A DNA stretch of 37,284 bases, taken from Gammaproteobacteria bacterium (GTDB lineage Bacteria; Pseudomonadota; Gammaproteobacteria; Steroidobacterales; Steroidobacteraceae). The notes beneath the pieces are model-generated. The model was not told the DNA's origin. It saw only the letters and a list, made by a program, of their open reading frames with translations, and did no database searches. Shown here piece by piece: positions 27,182 to 35,539 of this stretch. The position numbers and the translations under genes were made by a program. The first letter of the stretch is position 1; each line of letters starts with the position of its first letter. The stretch covers positions 1-37,284 of the forward strand of contig JAJFKF010000107.1 in assembly GCA_021773365.1 (NCBI GenBank), read 5' to 3'.

Positions 27182-27754
27182 ATGAAGGCCAGAAGTTCAT
27201 CCGCAGGGGCGAAATTTGCCGAGTCGATGTTTCGACACTACGGCTCGGAGCTGCATCGCTACCTGCTGCGGCGCCTGCAGCATATGCAGGATGCCGAGGA
27301 TCTCGCCCAGGAAGTGTATGTGGAGCTTATCCGCGTCGACAAAGCGCGATTCATTCGCAGCCCTCGAGCCTACGTGCTCAGAATCGCAGCCAATGTGGCC
27401 AGCGATTTCCAGCGCGGCGCCGATGTCCTGCGCCAGAGAATCAGCTTTGATTCAAGGACCGTGGACCATCTCACCGAGTATCCGGCACAGATCGACACTG
27501 AAGATATGGCCGCGCGACTGCTCACCCAGCGGCAGCTCGGTGATGCACTCGGTAATTTGCCACCGGCCCACCAGGCGGCGTTTGTACTGCAAAGCCGCGA
27601 CGGGTACTCCTACGAGGAAATTGCCCGGCGCATGCAGTTCTCCGTGCGCAAGGTGGAGCGGCTGCTGGCGGAGGCCCGGGAGCAGCTGCAAGCCTCCCTG
27701 GGCGCGATCGCGCCCGAGCAGCGAGAAAAAGCCGGGGATCGGGAAACACCATGA
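27182..27754 (+). CDS. FecI-type ECF sigma factor, first pair
   Basis: The 190-aa product is an extracytoplasmic-function sigma factor of the iron/TonB (FecI) group. Region 2 contains FRHYGSELHRYLLRRLQHMQ and DAEDLAQEVYVELIRV, and SPRAYVLRIAANVASD follows. Region 4 contains LGNLPPAHQAAFVLQSRDG, YSYEEIARRMQFSVRKVERL and LLAEAREQL. An internal ATG (27227) would remove 15 residues and also fits the family start. It overlaps fecR by ATGA. It is divergent from the STN receptor at 23648-27010, its likely sensor. Confidence 0.92.
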   Translation: MKARSSSAGAKFAESMFRHYGSELHRYLLRRLQHMQDAEDLAQEVYVELIRVDKARFIRSPRAYVLRIAANVASDFQRGADVLRQRISFDSRTVDHLTEYPAQIDTEDMAARLLTQRQLGDALGNLPPAHQAAFVLQSRDGYSYEEIARRMQFSVRKVERLLAEAREQLQASLGAIAPEQREKAGDRETP

Positions 27755-28806
27755 AACAGCAACTCTCGGATGATCGCACTCTGGCTGAACAGGCCCAGGC
27801 ATGGATTTGCCGTCCACCCGCGCCGGACAGCGCGGAGAGCGAGGCCTTCGCCCTCTGGCTGAAACGTTCGCCGCAGCATGTGCAGTGCTACCTGCAGATG
27901 CTGGCGGTTGAGCGTGAGTTTCACGATATCGATCCGGCACGCAGGATTGACGTCGATGCATTGATTGCCCGCACGCGTGACAATGTCGTGCAACTGAACC
28001 CCGGAGTGGAAACGCATCCGGTTGCGCTGGTCCGCCGCCGGGCCCGGCGCCGCTCTGCACGCCGCTGGCAGGCGATCCCGGCCGCGGCGGCGGTACTGTT
28101 CGTGGCGGCCGGTCTGTTTGGCTGGATGTGGTGGAGCGCGCATGGGGCGCATGTCTACCGCACGGCTACCGGTCAGCAGCAGAAGCTCAAGCTGGCTGAC
28201 GGCACCATCATCGATCTGAACACCGAGTCGCGCCTGCGGGTGGATTTCTCCAGGACCCGCCGTGATGTTTATCTGCTCGCGGGTGAGGCTTTGTTCGATA
28301 TTCATCATGACGCCCACCGCCCGTTCCGGGTGCATGTGGACGGCGCGGTCATCACCGATATTGGCACGCGATTCAACGTCTATCGCCGTGCGCAGGCCAC
28401 TACGGTGGCGGTGCTCGACGGGGCGGTGGAGATTTCCAGCGAGGCGAGCGAGCGCACCGCTGCGGGAGTCACTGCCGCTCCGCTGCGAATCGATGCCGGC
28501 GAGATGGCGGCCATCGACGCGCGCGCGCAGCCCCTGGAGCTGGGCCGGGCCGATGTGGCGCAGGTGACGGCCTGGCGCCAGCGACGCCTGTGGTTCCAGG
28601 GGACCGAACTGGGGGAAATAGCCGCGCAGTTCAATCGTTACAACGCGGCGCCGAAGATCCTGGTGGAGGACGAGGCGCTGCGTTCCCGACGCTTCTCCGG
28701 CGTGTTCAACGCCGACGATCCGAAGACTTTCGTGCAGTTCCTGTACCAGGACGCTGACATTGATTTCGACCACGACGTGCGCGGGTTTGTGATTCGCGCG
28801 CGATAG
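27751..28806 (+). CDS. FecR-type anti-sigma/sigma regulator, first pair
   Basis: The 351-aa inner-membrane regulator is expected to hold the partner FecI until the STN domain of a loaded receptor signals. The N-terminal cytoplasmic domain has SEAFALWLKRSPQHVQCYL, the FecR N-terminal Trp-containing motif. One membrane helix follows (AIPAAAAVLFVAAGLFGW, about residues 108-128). The periplasmic FecR domain has KLADGTIIDLNTESRLRV, LLAGEALFDIHHD and ITDIGTRFNVY. The C-terminal STN-like segment has LGEIAAQFNRYN and RRFSGVFNADDPKTF. Complete by these marks. Confidence 0.92.
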   Translation: MKQQLSDDRTLAEQAQAWICRPPAPDSAESEAFALWLKRSPQHVQCYLQMLAVEREFHDIDPARRIDVDALIARTRDNVVQLNPGVETHPVALVRRRARRRSARRWQAIPAAAAVLFVAAGLFGWMWWSAHGAHVYRTATGQQQKLKLADGTIIDLNTESRLRVDFSRTRRDVYLLAGEALFDIHHDAHRPFRVHVDGAVITDIGTRFNVYRRAQATTVAVLDGAVEISSEASERTAAGVTAAPLRIDAGEMAAIDARAQPLELGRADVAQVTAWRQRRLWFQGTELGEIAAQFNRYNAAPKILVEDEALRSRRFSGVFNADDPKTFVQFLYQDADIDFDHDVRGFVIRAR

Positions 28807-28830
28807 CGCCTGGGCGGTCGACCACCCGCG

Positions 28831-28859
28831 AGGTGTACCTTTCCGGCCGTTTTCCACTC
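28831..28859 (+). promoter_or_regulatory. Putative ECF sigma promoter element, copy 1 (before second fecI)
   Basis: AGGTGTACCTTT (28831-28842), an 11-bp unconserved spacer and CCACTC (28854-28859) recur with identical spacing at 30510-30538. Taking GGTGTA and CCACTC as the two contacts gives a 16-bp gap, normal for ECF sigma promoters. A near-palindrome GGGCGGTCGACCACCC lies just upstream at 28812-28827. The second fecI starts at 28941. Confidence 0.6.
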
Positions 28860-28940
28860 TCAGGAGTACGGGGTATCCGTATGCCCATTTGAAATGCCTG
28901 CGGCGGGCCGACAAGCGCGCCCAGGCCTGGCGGAGAGTCG

Positions 28941-29450
28941 ATGGCTGAGACCGATCCATTTGTTGCGCGGCTGGCCAGCGAGCACGGTGAGGACCTGCTG
29001 CGCTTTCTGGCACGCCGGGCACGGAATACGGCGGATGCCCGCGAAGTGGCGCAGGAGGTCTATGTGCGCCTGCTGCGCATGGAGCGCAAGGATCGTATCC
29101 GCAATCCACGGGCCTATCTGTATCGGGTCGCCGTCAATCTGCTGCACGAGTACGAGCTGAAACGCCGGGCGGAGTCCGATGGATTGCGCGGCTGGGTACC
29201 CGAGCAGCTGGTCGATGCCGCTGCCCTGCGTGCCGAAGGCGACGCTGAGGCGCAGATCATCGGCCGCAGATTGCAGGCTGTGCTGGGTGAGCTGCCGGTG
29301 AAATGCCGCGCCGTGCTGGTCATGCATCGCCGCGATGGCATGACCTGCGATGAGATAGCGGCGAAGCTCGGGATCTCGCGCAGCATGGTCAAGCGCTATC
29401 TGGGCAATGGTCTGCGTCACTGCTGCGCACGCCTGGGTGAATTGCAATGA
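28941..29450 (+). CDS. FecI-type ECF sigma factor, second pair
   Basis: The 169-aa ECF sigma factor has region 2 with GEDLLRFLARRARNTADARE and VAQEVYVRLLRMERKD, then NPRAYLYRVAVNLLHEYEL. Region 4 has LGELPVKCRAVLVMHRRDG, MTCDEIAAKLGISRSMVKRY and GNGLRHCCARL. GGAGAG just upstream of the ATG is a good ribosome binding site. Its stop overlaps fecR by ATGA. It is transcribed toward the STN receptor at 30594 and probably controls it. The conserved bipartite promoter element upstream suggests control by an ECF factor, either itself or the first FecI. Confidence 0.93.
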   Translation: MAETDPFVARLASEHGEDLLRFLARRARNTADAREVAQEVYVRLLRMERKDRIRNPRAYLYRVAVNLLHEYELKRRAESDGLRGWVPEQLVDAAALRAEGDAEAQIIGRRLQAVLGELPVKCRAVLVMHRRDGMTCDEIAAKLGISRSMVKRYLGNGLRHCCARLGELQ

Positions 29451-30511
29451 GAGCCCCGCAGCTGGTCAGTGAAGCGGCCGACTGGTTCGCACGCATGCAG
29501 GAAGCCGATGTCAGCGCGGCGGATCGCGAACTGTTCGATGCCTGGCTGCTCACTTCACCGGCACACATCGCCGCCTACCTGCAGGTTTCCCGTGTCTGGG
29601 GGGACCTGGGGTCCGCCCTGGATGAGATGCCCGACATGGAGACATTGGCCAGTGCAGCGCGGGACGAGCCGCATGTGGAAAATGTCGTGGCGTTGTCGCG
29701 AGTTGACGCCCTGTCGGCTGGTAGGCCTGCTCATCAGTTCCGCCCTGCCGGCCCGGGCACATCGCGGTCGGGAGTTGTTCGCGCAGCGGTTGCTGCCCTG
29801 GCGGCGGCCGTGCTGACATCCGCGGTGTGGCTGCTGGTGGATCACCGGATGGCGCCGATCTACCTGGAGACCGGGGTGGGAGAGCAGCGCAGTATTTCCC
29901 TGGCCGACGGTTCAATCATGCATCTGAACACCGGATCGCAGGCGCGGGTCAGGCTGAACGACAGTGAGCGGCGCATCGTCCTGAGCAGGGGCGAGGCACG
30001 CTTTACGGTGGCCAGGGATTCCCGCCGCCCGTTCGTGGTGGTGACGCCGCAGGCGACGGTGCGAGCCATTGGAACGGTATTCAATGTGCAGGCGGCGGCC
30101 GGCAATACCGCCGTTACCGTGCTGGAAGGGCGCGTCGCCCTGTCTGCCGTGACGCCGGGCGCTGCCGGGGCGGCGGCCTACCTGGAACTCGACGCCGGCC
30201 AGCAGGCCACGCTGACCGGGCAGGGGGAACTCTACGCGGATACCGGACCTTCGCTGGAGCAGGCCCGGGCCTGGCCGCAGCGTCAACTGGTCTTCCGCGA
30301 CGACACGCTGGCCGAAGTGGTCGCCGAGTTCAATCGCTATCACACCGCTTCAATACGCATCGACGATCCGCTGCTGGCCGGCCTGAAGATCAACGGCGTG
30401 TTTGATGCCCGTGATTCCGCTTCCCTGATTGAGTACCTGCAGCGCTACCGGGATGTCCATGTGCAGGATCTTCCCGGTGGGGGGAAGGTGATCTCACGAC
30501 CTCGCCGGTAG
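29447..30511 (+). CDS. FecR-type anti-sigma/sigma regulator, second pair
   Basis: The 354-aa product has the same layout as the first FecR. The N-terminal domain contains ADWFARMQEADVSAADRELF and DAWLLTSPAHIAAYLQVSR. One membrane helix follows (VRAAVAALAAAVLTSAVWLL). The periplasmic part has SLADGSIMHLNTGSQARV, LSRGEARFTVARDSRRPF and VRAIGTVFNVQ. The C-terminal STN-like part has LAEVVAEFNRYHTASIRID and KINGVFDARD. The stop codon at 30509-30511 overlaps the second copy of the bipartite promoter element. Confidence 0.93.
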   Translation: MRAPQLVSEAADWFARMQEADVSAADRELFDAWLLTSPAHIAAYLQVSRVWGDLGSALDEMPDMETLASAARDEPHVENVVALSRVDALSAGRPAHQFRPAGPGTSRSGVVRAAVAALAAAVLTSAVWLLVDHRMAPIYLETGVGEQRSISLADGSIMHLNTGSQARVRLNDSERRIVLSRGEARFTVARDSRRPFVVVTPQATVRAIGTVFNVQAAAGNTAVTVLEGRVALSAVTPGAAGAAAYLELDAGQQATLTGQGELYADTGPSLEQARAWPQRQLVFRDDTLAEVVAEFNRYHTASIRIDDPLLAGLKINGVFDARDSASLIEYLQRYRDVHVQDLPGGGKVISRPRR

Positions 30512-30538
30512 GTGTACCTTTTTTCGCCGCGACCACTC
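30510..30538 (+). promoter_or_regulatory. Putative ECF sigma promoter element, copy 2 (before STN receptor)
   Basis: The same AGGTGTACCTTT block (30510-30521) and CCACTC block (30533-30538) occur with the same 11-bp spacer length as at 28831-28859. The spacer bases differ almost completely, so conservation is limited to the two contact blocks. The receptor ATG is at 30594, 55 bp downstream, leaving room for a start site and leader. Confidence 0.65.
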
Positions 30539-30593
30539 ATACGAACCGAAAGCACTTCATCGTCCAGATATAACGACACTTCAGGGGGCAGTC

Positions 30594-33500
30594 ATGTCTT
30601 TCGGTTGCGCTAAACAAATCGCCCGGATTCTGATCGCGGCAGCAGTGCTGCTGGTGATGACCTCAGGTCCCGATGTGGCATATGCCGGGAACGCCGGCCT
30701 GTCCAAGCCCGTGCCCGCGCAACCGCTGGTCGATGCGCTGGAGGCGTTTGCGCGTAATGCCGGTTTGCAGGTGGTCTACGGCCCTGAAATTACCGATGGC
30801 ATTCGTTCGCCCGGTGCGGCGGCGGGGCGTTCGGTGGAGGACACGTTGCGCGAGCTGTTGCGTGGCACGGGATTGACGTTCGAGTTCGTCAATGAAAAGA
30901 CGGTGACCCTGTTGCGGCATCCGCGCCCCCGGGACGTCTCCTCGTCAGTGCATCCGCAGCCGGATGGCCGGGACTCACGACAGCTGCAGAATACGCTGAA
31001 GCTGGCCAGCGCTGACGTCGCGACGCGGCGCCGCAATGATGAGGGCGAGGAAGAAGCCGCCGAATCCGCGACGGCGGCAGAGAAGGCGGGCACGCAGATT
31101 CTGGTGACCGGCTCGCGTATTCGCCGTGATCCGCAGGAGACGGACATCAGTCCGGTGACGGTTTTCAGTCGCGTGGACATTGAACGCAGCGGCGCTGTCA
31201 CCATGGCCGACTTTGTAGGCCGCATTACCCAGGCGAGCAGTGACGTCAGCAGTCGTGAGGCCAGCTCCGATCCGCGCCTTGGCCGGACGACGGTGAACCT
31301 TCGCGGCCTTGGCAACAACACCACGCTGGTCCTGCTCAACGGTCGCCGCCTGCCAAAGGCCGGCCAGGGCTTCGGCTTTGACGACTACAATCTCAACGGC
31401 CTGCCGCTGGCCTCCGTTGAGCGGATTGAAATATTGACCAATACCGCAAGCGCAATCTATGGCTCCGACGCCATCGGCGGTGTGATCAATATCATTACGC
31501 GGGAGAACTACAGCGGTCTGGATGCATCGCTGCGCTACGGCAACGCCTTCGATTCCGATGTCAGTGAGAAGGCCGCAGATCTGACCGCCGGACATGCCGG
31601 CGCGCTGGGCGCTGGCCAGCGCCACTATGCGGTGACGCTCAGTCTCTCAACAAACGAGCACAATGCATTGGCGGCACTGGATAGGCCGTACACCGCGCGT
31701 ACGGACTACGGCGATTCCGGCGGTCGTCCGCCGCAGGGTGTGAGCGTGTTCAGTACCAGTGGCGGTGCGGGCAGCGTTTCCACTGTCGGCCTGTTCAACT
31801 CGACGCCCCTGCCCGGATTGGCCGGCAACGCGGCAGCCATCCCCACCGGTCAGGATGGGCGCAATCTTGCAGTAGCGGATTTCGTCAGTTCCGGACCTAT
31901 TGTCTCTGCGGATGGCGATCTGCCGCGGTTTCGTCAGCTGCTGTCGCCGACCATAGAGCAATCCGCCTCGCTGTCCGCATCACTGGATCTGAACCCGCGC
32001 ATGCAGTTGTTCGCTACCGGCTCGTACTCACAGTACCGCGTGGAGTTTGACGGATTCCCTCCGTCGGGAACGGTAACGGTGCCGGCGCAGAATCCTTTCA
32101 ATCCATTCGGGATCGCCGTGGATGTCAACAAGGTGTTCTACGAGATCGGACCCGCCCGCGGCGTCGTTGAAACCCGCAACAGCCGTTTCGACCTGGGCCT
32201 GCGCGGCGACCTGTTCGATGGCTGGCGCTACGAAGTGTATGGCGACTACAGCCGCTTCATCGGCGAGAACACCAATCCCGTGCCGGCGGGCCTGAGCTTT
32301 CAGGCCGGTTCACCCGGCGCCGCCGCGCTGGCGCAGACTGATCCTGCGCTGGCATTGAATGTGTTCGGCGATGGGCGCAGCAGCCAGACCAATGATCAGG
32401 AGTTGCTGCGTTCCATTCTTGGCGTGGACGACTATCGCGATACCAGCGAAACCTGGGCCGGGGCATTTCAGGCTGATGGCGCATTGCTGGAGCTGCCGGG
32501 CGGTACGCTGAAAATGGCTGTGGGCGGGGAGTACCGCAAGGAAGAAGTCTCTTTCTACAAGCTCAATACCACCAGCAGCTTCTCGCCCAGCCTTGATGAC
32601 GGCGCCAAACGCGATGTCAGGGCTGCCTTTGTCGAGCTGAGTGTGCCGCTGATCGGGGAGAATCAGCAATTGCCGGGTGTCGAGAGTCTGCTGCTCAGCC
32701 TGGCCGGCCGTGTGGACTCAGAGAGCCTGTTCGGAGAGGAATTCACACCGAAGGCGGGTTTGATGTGGCGGCCGTTTCGTTCGCTTGCGCTGCGCACCAC
32801 CTACAGCCGCGGCTACAAGGTGCCGACGCTGAGGCAGTTGATGGAGCCGGATTTTGTCGGTACCGCCATATTCTTCTCCAATCCCCCGGTGGATCCTGTG
32901 ACCGGTGAGGTTCTCACGCGGCCGATCATGCAGCGTCGTGGGGGCAACCTCGCGCTCGATCCCGAGGAGTCGGTTTCCTGGAGTGCGGGATTCATCTACG
33001 AACCGGTCTGGTTGCCGCGATTGTCGTTGTCCGCCGATTACTTCGACATCGATTACACGAACAAGGTCTCTGCGAATGTCGGTGTACAGAACATTCTCAA
33101 CTTTTTCCCGGAGCGGGTAGAGCGCGATCCGGTGACCAATCTGCTGACGCTGGTGGATATCCGGGCCATCAACCTGTCGACCGCACATGCGGCAGGCATT
33201 GATGCGCGCCTGGTCTATCGTCTTGGAACCGCGGCCGGCGGGGTGATCGATACCCACTGGAACTACACCTACAATCTGACCAGCAGCACGCAGACGATTC
33301 CGGGCGCGACGCCCTTCGAGACGGTGGATCAATCGTTTTTCCCGCGGGTGCGGGCCAATGCAGACCTCTTCTGGAGTCGAGGCGGCCTGGAACTGGGCTC
33401 GGTGGTGGCCTATGAGTCATCCACCCGCAACGTCCTGGTTCTGGGCGCGGTGGCGCCGGTGCGCATCCGCCACGCCATCGTGGTCGATCTGCAAAGCAGC

Positions 33501-33683
33501 TTTGATTTCAGCGCGGCTCAGTCCGGCGCCATGCAGTCACGCTGGCTGGAAGGCTTGAAGCTCACATTCGGCATCAACAATGTCTTTGATCGTGTGCCGT
33601 CACCGACGGATGGCATCGGCGGTATGGCCAAGGTTGATCCGCGCCAGCGTCGCTACTACCTCTCGCTGCGCAAGACTTTCTAG
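30594..33683 (+). CDS. STN-containing TonB-dependent receptor/transducer, second
   Basis: The 1029-aa product has a signal peptide (ILIAAAVLLVMTSGPDVAYA). An STN domain at about residues 38-105 includes VPAQPLVDALEAFARNAGLQ and LRELLRGTGLTFEF. The plug has SPVTVFSRVDIERSGAVTM, TVNLRGLGNNTTLVLLNGRR and SVERIEILTNTASAIYGSDA, followed by IGGVINIITRENYSG. The barrel ends in a terminal aromatic (RRYYLSLRKTF). AGGGGG upstream is the ribosome binding site. It lies downstream of the second fecI/fecR pair behind the ECF-type element, so it should be both the sensor and the target of that module. The ligand is unknown; the plug type is close to the large receptors used for siderophores or oligosaccharides. 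Confidence 0.94.
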   Translation: MSFGCAKQIARILIAAAVLLVMTSGPDVAYAGNAGLSKPVPAQPLVDALEAFARNAGLQVVYGPEITDGIRSPGAAAGRSVEDTLRELLRGTGLTFEFVNEKTVTLLRHPRPRDVSSSVHPQPDGRDSRQLQNTLKLASADVATRRRNDEGEEEAAESATAAEKAGTQILVTGSRIRRDPQETDISPVTVFSRVDIERSGAVTMADFVGRITQASSDVSSREASSDPRLGRTTVNLRGLGNNTTLVLLNGRRLPKAGQGFGFDDYNLNGLPLASVERIEILTNTASAIYGSDAIGGVINIITRENYSGLDASLRYGNAFDSDVSEKAADLTAGHAGALGAGQRHYAVTLSLSTNEHNALAALDRPYTARTDYGDSGGRPPQGVSVFSTSGGAGSVSTVGLFNSTPLPGLAGNAAAIPTGQDGRNLAVADFVSSGPIVSADGDLPRFRQLLSPTIEQSASLSASLDLNPRMQLFATGSYSQYRVEFDGFPPSGTVTVPAQNPFNPFGIAVDVNKVFYEIGPARGVVETRNSRFDLGLRGDLFDGWRYEVYGDYSRFIGENTNPVPAGLSFQAGSPGAAALAQTDPALALNVFGDGRSSQTNDQELLRSILGVDDYRDTSETWAGAFQADGALLELPGGTLKMAVGGEYRKEEVSFYKLNTTSSFSPSLDDGAKRDVRAAFVELSVPLIGENQQLPGVESLLLSLAGRVDSESLFGEEFTPKAGLMWRPFRSLALRTTYSRGYKVPTLRQLMEPDFVGTAIFFSNPPVDPVTGEVLTRPIMQRRGGNLALDPEESVSWSAGFIYEPVWLPRLSLSADYFDIDYTNKVSANVGVQNILNFFPERVERDPVTNLLTLVDIRAINLSTAHAAGIDARLVYRLGTAAGGVIDTHWNYTYNLTSSTQTIPGATPFETVDQSFFPRVRANADLFWSRGGLELGSVVAYESSTRNVLVLGAVAPVRIRHAIVVDLQSSFDFSAAQSGAMQSRWLEGLKLTFGINNVFDRVPSPTDGIGGMAKVDPRQRRYYLSLRKTF

Positions 33684-33767
33684 GGTCCGGGCGCTGCGGG
33701 CCATTCGCGCTTACCGTATCCGCCTGACGACTGGAGGCACGGGAGGGCGGGACTGGTTAATGAAACC

Positions 33768-33783
33768 GGGCATACCCTTTGCA
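33768..33783 (+). promoter_or_regulatory. Weak sigma-54-like sequence before fliK
   Basis: GGGCATACCCTTTGCA shows GG and GC at the -24/-12 spacing and keeps GGCA and TTGCA of the consensus. RpoN controls many flagellar genes in gammaproteobacteria. However, the predicted start site would fall at about 33793, directly at the fliK ATG, leaving no leader. This may be a chance match. Confidence 0.22.
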
Positions 33784-33794
33784 TTGGATGTTGC

Positions 33795-35258
33795 ATGGCT
33801 TCATCTGTCATCAATGTTGCGTCTGCGCCGGCCGCGGCGGCAGACGCCGCAGCCCGCGGCTCGCCCACTGGCGCCGCGTCTGCGAGCGGATCTTCGCTGG
33901 GCTTGTCGTTCAAGGACTTGCTGGCAGGGCAGCCGGAGGCGGACATCGAGGCCGGGGATGCGTCCACACTGGAGGACGCGGAGCTTCCGGCGCCTGCGGG
34001 CGGCGATGATTCTCCGCCGGGCGGCAATACCTTGCCGCAGACCACATCCGTCTTGCCGCCCGCGGGCCTGCCCGGCATCGCCATCGAAAGTGAAGCTGCA
34101 GCCGAGCCGACGAAGCCACCGTTGCCGTCATCGCCGACGCCATCCACTACCCAGAGGACGGTCGGTATCGCGGCGGACGAAGTACAGTCCCGCAGCGTGG
34201 CTTCCGCCACCGATGCCGCGACGCCGGGGGCCGCGTCAGCATCTGCAGCGCAGGACAGACAACTGACATCTGGTGCCGGTCGTGGTAGCGGTGACAAAGC
34301 GGTGCCCACTGGCGAAGCGCCGCGTACCGCGCTGCCGCCGAATGCTGTGCAGTCCCAGGCCACCCAGCCCGTACCCCAGTCTGCAGTGGCGGCCACGCCG
34401 GGCGGTGACTCACGGAAGCCGGAGCCGGCTGCGAGCGCCCAGGCGGCATCGGCTATCGCGGCCCGCCTTGCCGGCAACAAAGGTGGTATCGACGATGCGG
34501 CACTGAGACGCTTACTGACTTCACTGCCGGCTGGAACTGCTGCAGGCAGGACTCCGCCTGCAGGACATGCTGCTCCGTTAGCGAGTGGCACGCCATTGCC
34601 GGACGACCTGCAGCTCGCCGCCGCGCAGTCGGGGCTGGCGCAGGACGGTCTGGCGCTGAACCGGCAACCGCCGGTGGCAGCAGCGGGCCAGCTGCTGCGT
34701 GAACTGAAATTCGATCGGGCGCCGGATGGGGTTGTCTCCACGCCCGTCACCGTGACACACGCGCCTGGCTTGCAGGCGACGACCGGCGCCACGACAAACG
34801 ATGCGCCGGTGCTGCAGCTCAACACGCCCATGCACAACAGGCCCGAGTGGGCCAACAGTCTGGGCGAGCGCATCATATGGATGACGGGCAACAACCAGCA
34901 AAGTGCCCAGATCCGCCTGAACCCCCCGCACCTCGGCCCCATCGACGTGCAGGTCTCGGTGGTGGATGACAAGACCAGCGTGTCCTTCACGGCCCACCAC
35001 GCCGCTACCCGCGATGCACTGGAAGCGGCCGTGCCGCGCCTGCGTGAGATGCTCGGCCAGCACGGACAGACCTCGGTCAACGTAAATATCAATCATCACT
35101 CCTCCGGCCAATCCTCCGGCCAGCCCACGAGCGAGGGCGCAACGCCGGAATCCAAGCACACGGGCTGGGGCGGCAACGCCAGCTCCGACGCGGATCCCCC
35201 GCCGCCCGTCACATCTGCAACACCCCAGACCCGCACGCTCTTCGACGCCTACGCCTGA
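33795..35258 (+). CDS. fliK: Flagellar hook-length control protein FliK
   Basis: The 487-aa exported ruler protein measures hook length and switches FlhB substrate specificity. The N-terminal two thirds is Ala/Pro/Ser-rich and low in complexity, as usual for the secreted ruler part. The C-terminal Flg_hook domain (about residues 345-435) has WANSLGERIIWMTGNNQQSA, IRLNPPHLGPIDVQVSV and RLREMLGQHGQTSVNVNI, followed by a Gly/Ser tail. No other in-frame ATG is available near the start. The ribosome binding site is weak. In most gammaproteobacteria fliK directly follows fliJ and is followed by fliL; here it has neither neighbour. Confidence 0.9.
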   Translation: MASSVINVASAPAAAADAAARGSPTGAASASGSSLGLSFKDLLAGQPEADIEAGDASTLEDAELPAPAGGDDSPPGGNTLPQTTSVLPPAGLPGIAIESEAAAEPTKPPLPSSPTPSTTQRTVGIAADEVQSRSVASATDAATPGAASASAAQDRQLTSGAGRGSGDKAVPTGEAPRTALPPNAVQSQATQPVPQSAVAATPGGDSRKPEPAASAQAASAIAARLAGNKGGIDDAALRRLLTSLPAGTAAGRTPPAGHAAPLASGTPLPDDLQLAAAQSGLAQDGLALNRQPPVAAAGQLLRELKFDRAPDGVVSTPVTVTHAPGLQATTGATTNDAPVLQLNTPMHNRPEWANSLGERIIWMTGNNQQSAQIRLNPPHLGPIDVQVSVVDDKTSVSFTAHHAATRDALEAAVPRLREMLGQHGQTSVNVNINHHSSGQSSGQPTSEGATPESKHTGWGGNASSDADPPPPVTSATPQTRTLFDAYA

Positions 35259-35322
35259 CCCGCGGCAGGCGTATCTGATCCAGATCTGACCTGTTCTCGG
35301 TGGAATATCTGACGATGTATCT

Positions 35323-35441
35323 GGCGGAGTTCCGGTCGGGTGGGGGTTTTCCGGGGCGTGAAAAACAGGATGTTTTTCCCGCAGCCTACAGGGACGTATT
35401 CACGGTGGCCCGGAAAACCCCCACCCGACCGGAACTCCGCC
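35323..35441. repeat. Long nested inverted repeat between fliK and the aminopeptidase gene
   Basis: Arms 35323-35355 and 35409-35441 are perfect 33-bp inverted copies around a 53-nt core. The core itself contains a second hairpin, GAAAAAC-AGGAT-GTTTTTC at 35360-35378. CGTGAA (35357-35362) can also pair with TTCACG (35399-35404). It lies in the 281-bp gap between fliK and the aminopeptidase. It may act as a bidirectional terminator, but its size and nested palindromes resemble a non-autonomous palindromic mobile repeat. No transposase is nearby. Confidence 0.9.
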
Positions 35442-35539
35442 CGGCACGACCCCGGAATCCTCGTAGCGCCATTGCACCAAATCACTCCGCAGTGCCAATA
35501 TTCCCGCCCTGTCCCAGCCCAGATTCCGAGGCCCCCGCC

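Noticed and set aside
35300-35539. Upstream extension of the aminopeptidase reading frame by 80 codons
   Set aside because: The extension consists of the inverted repeat read as protein. The family N-terminus begins after the ATG at 35540.
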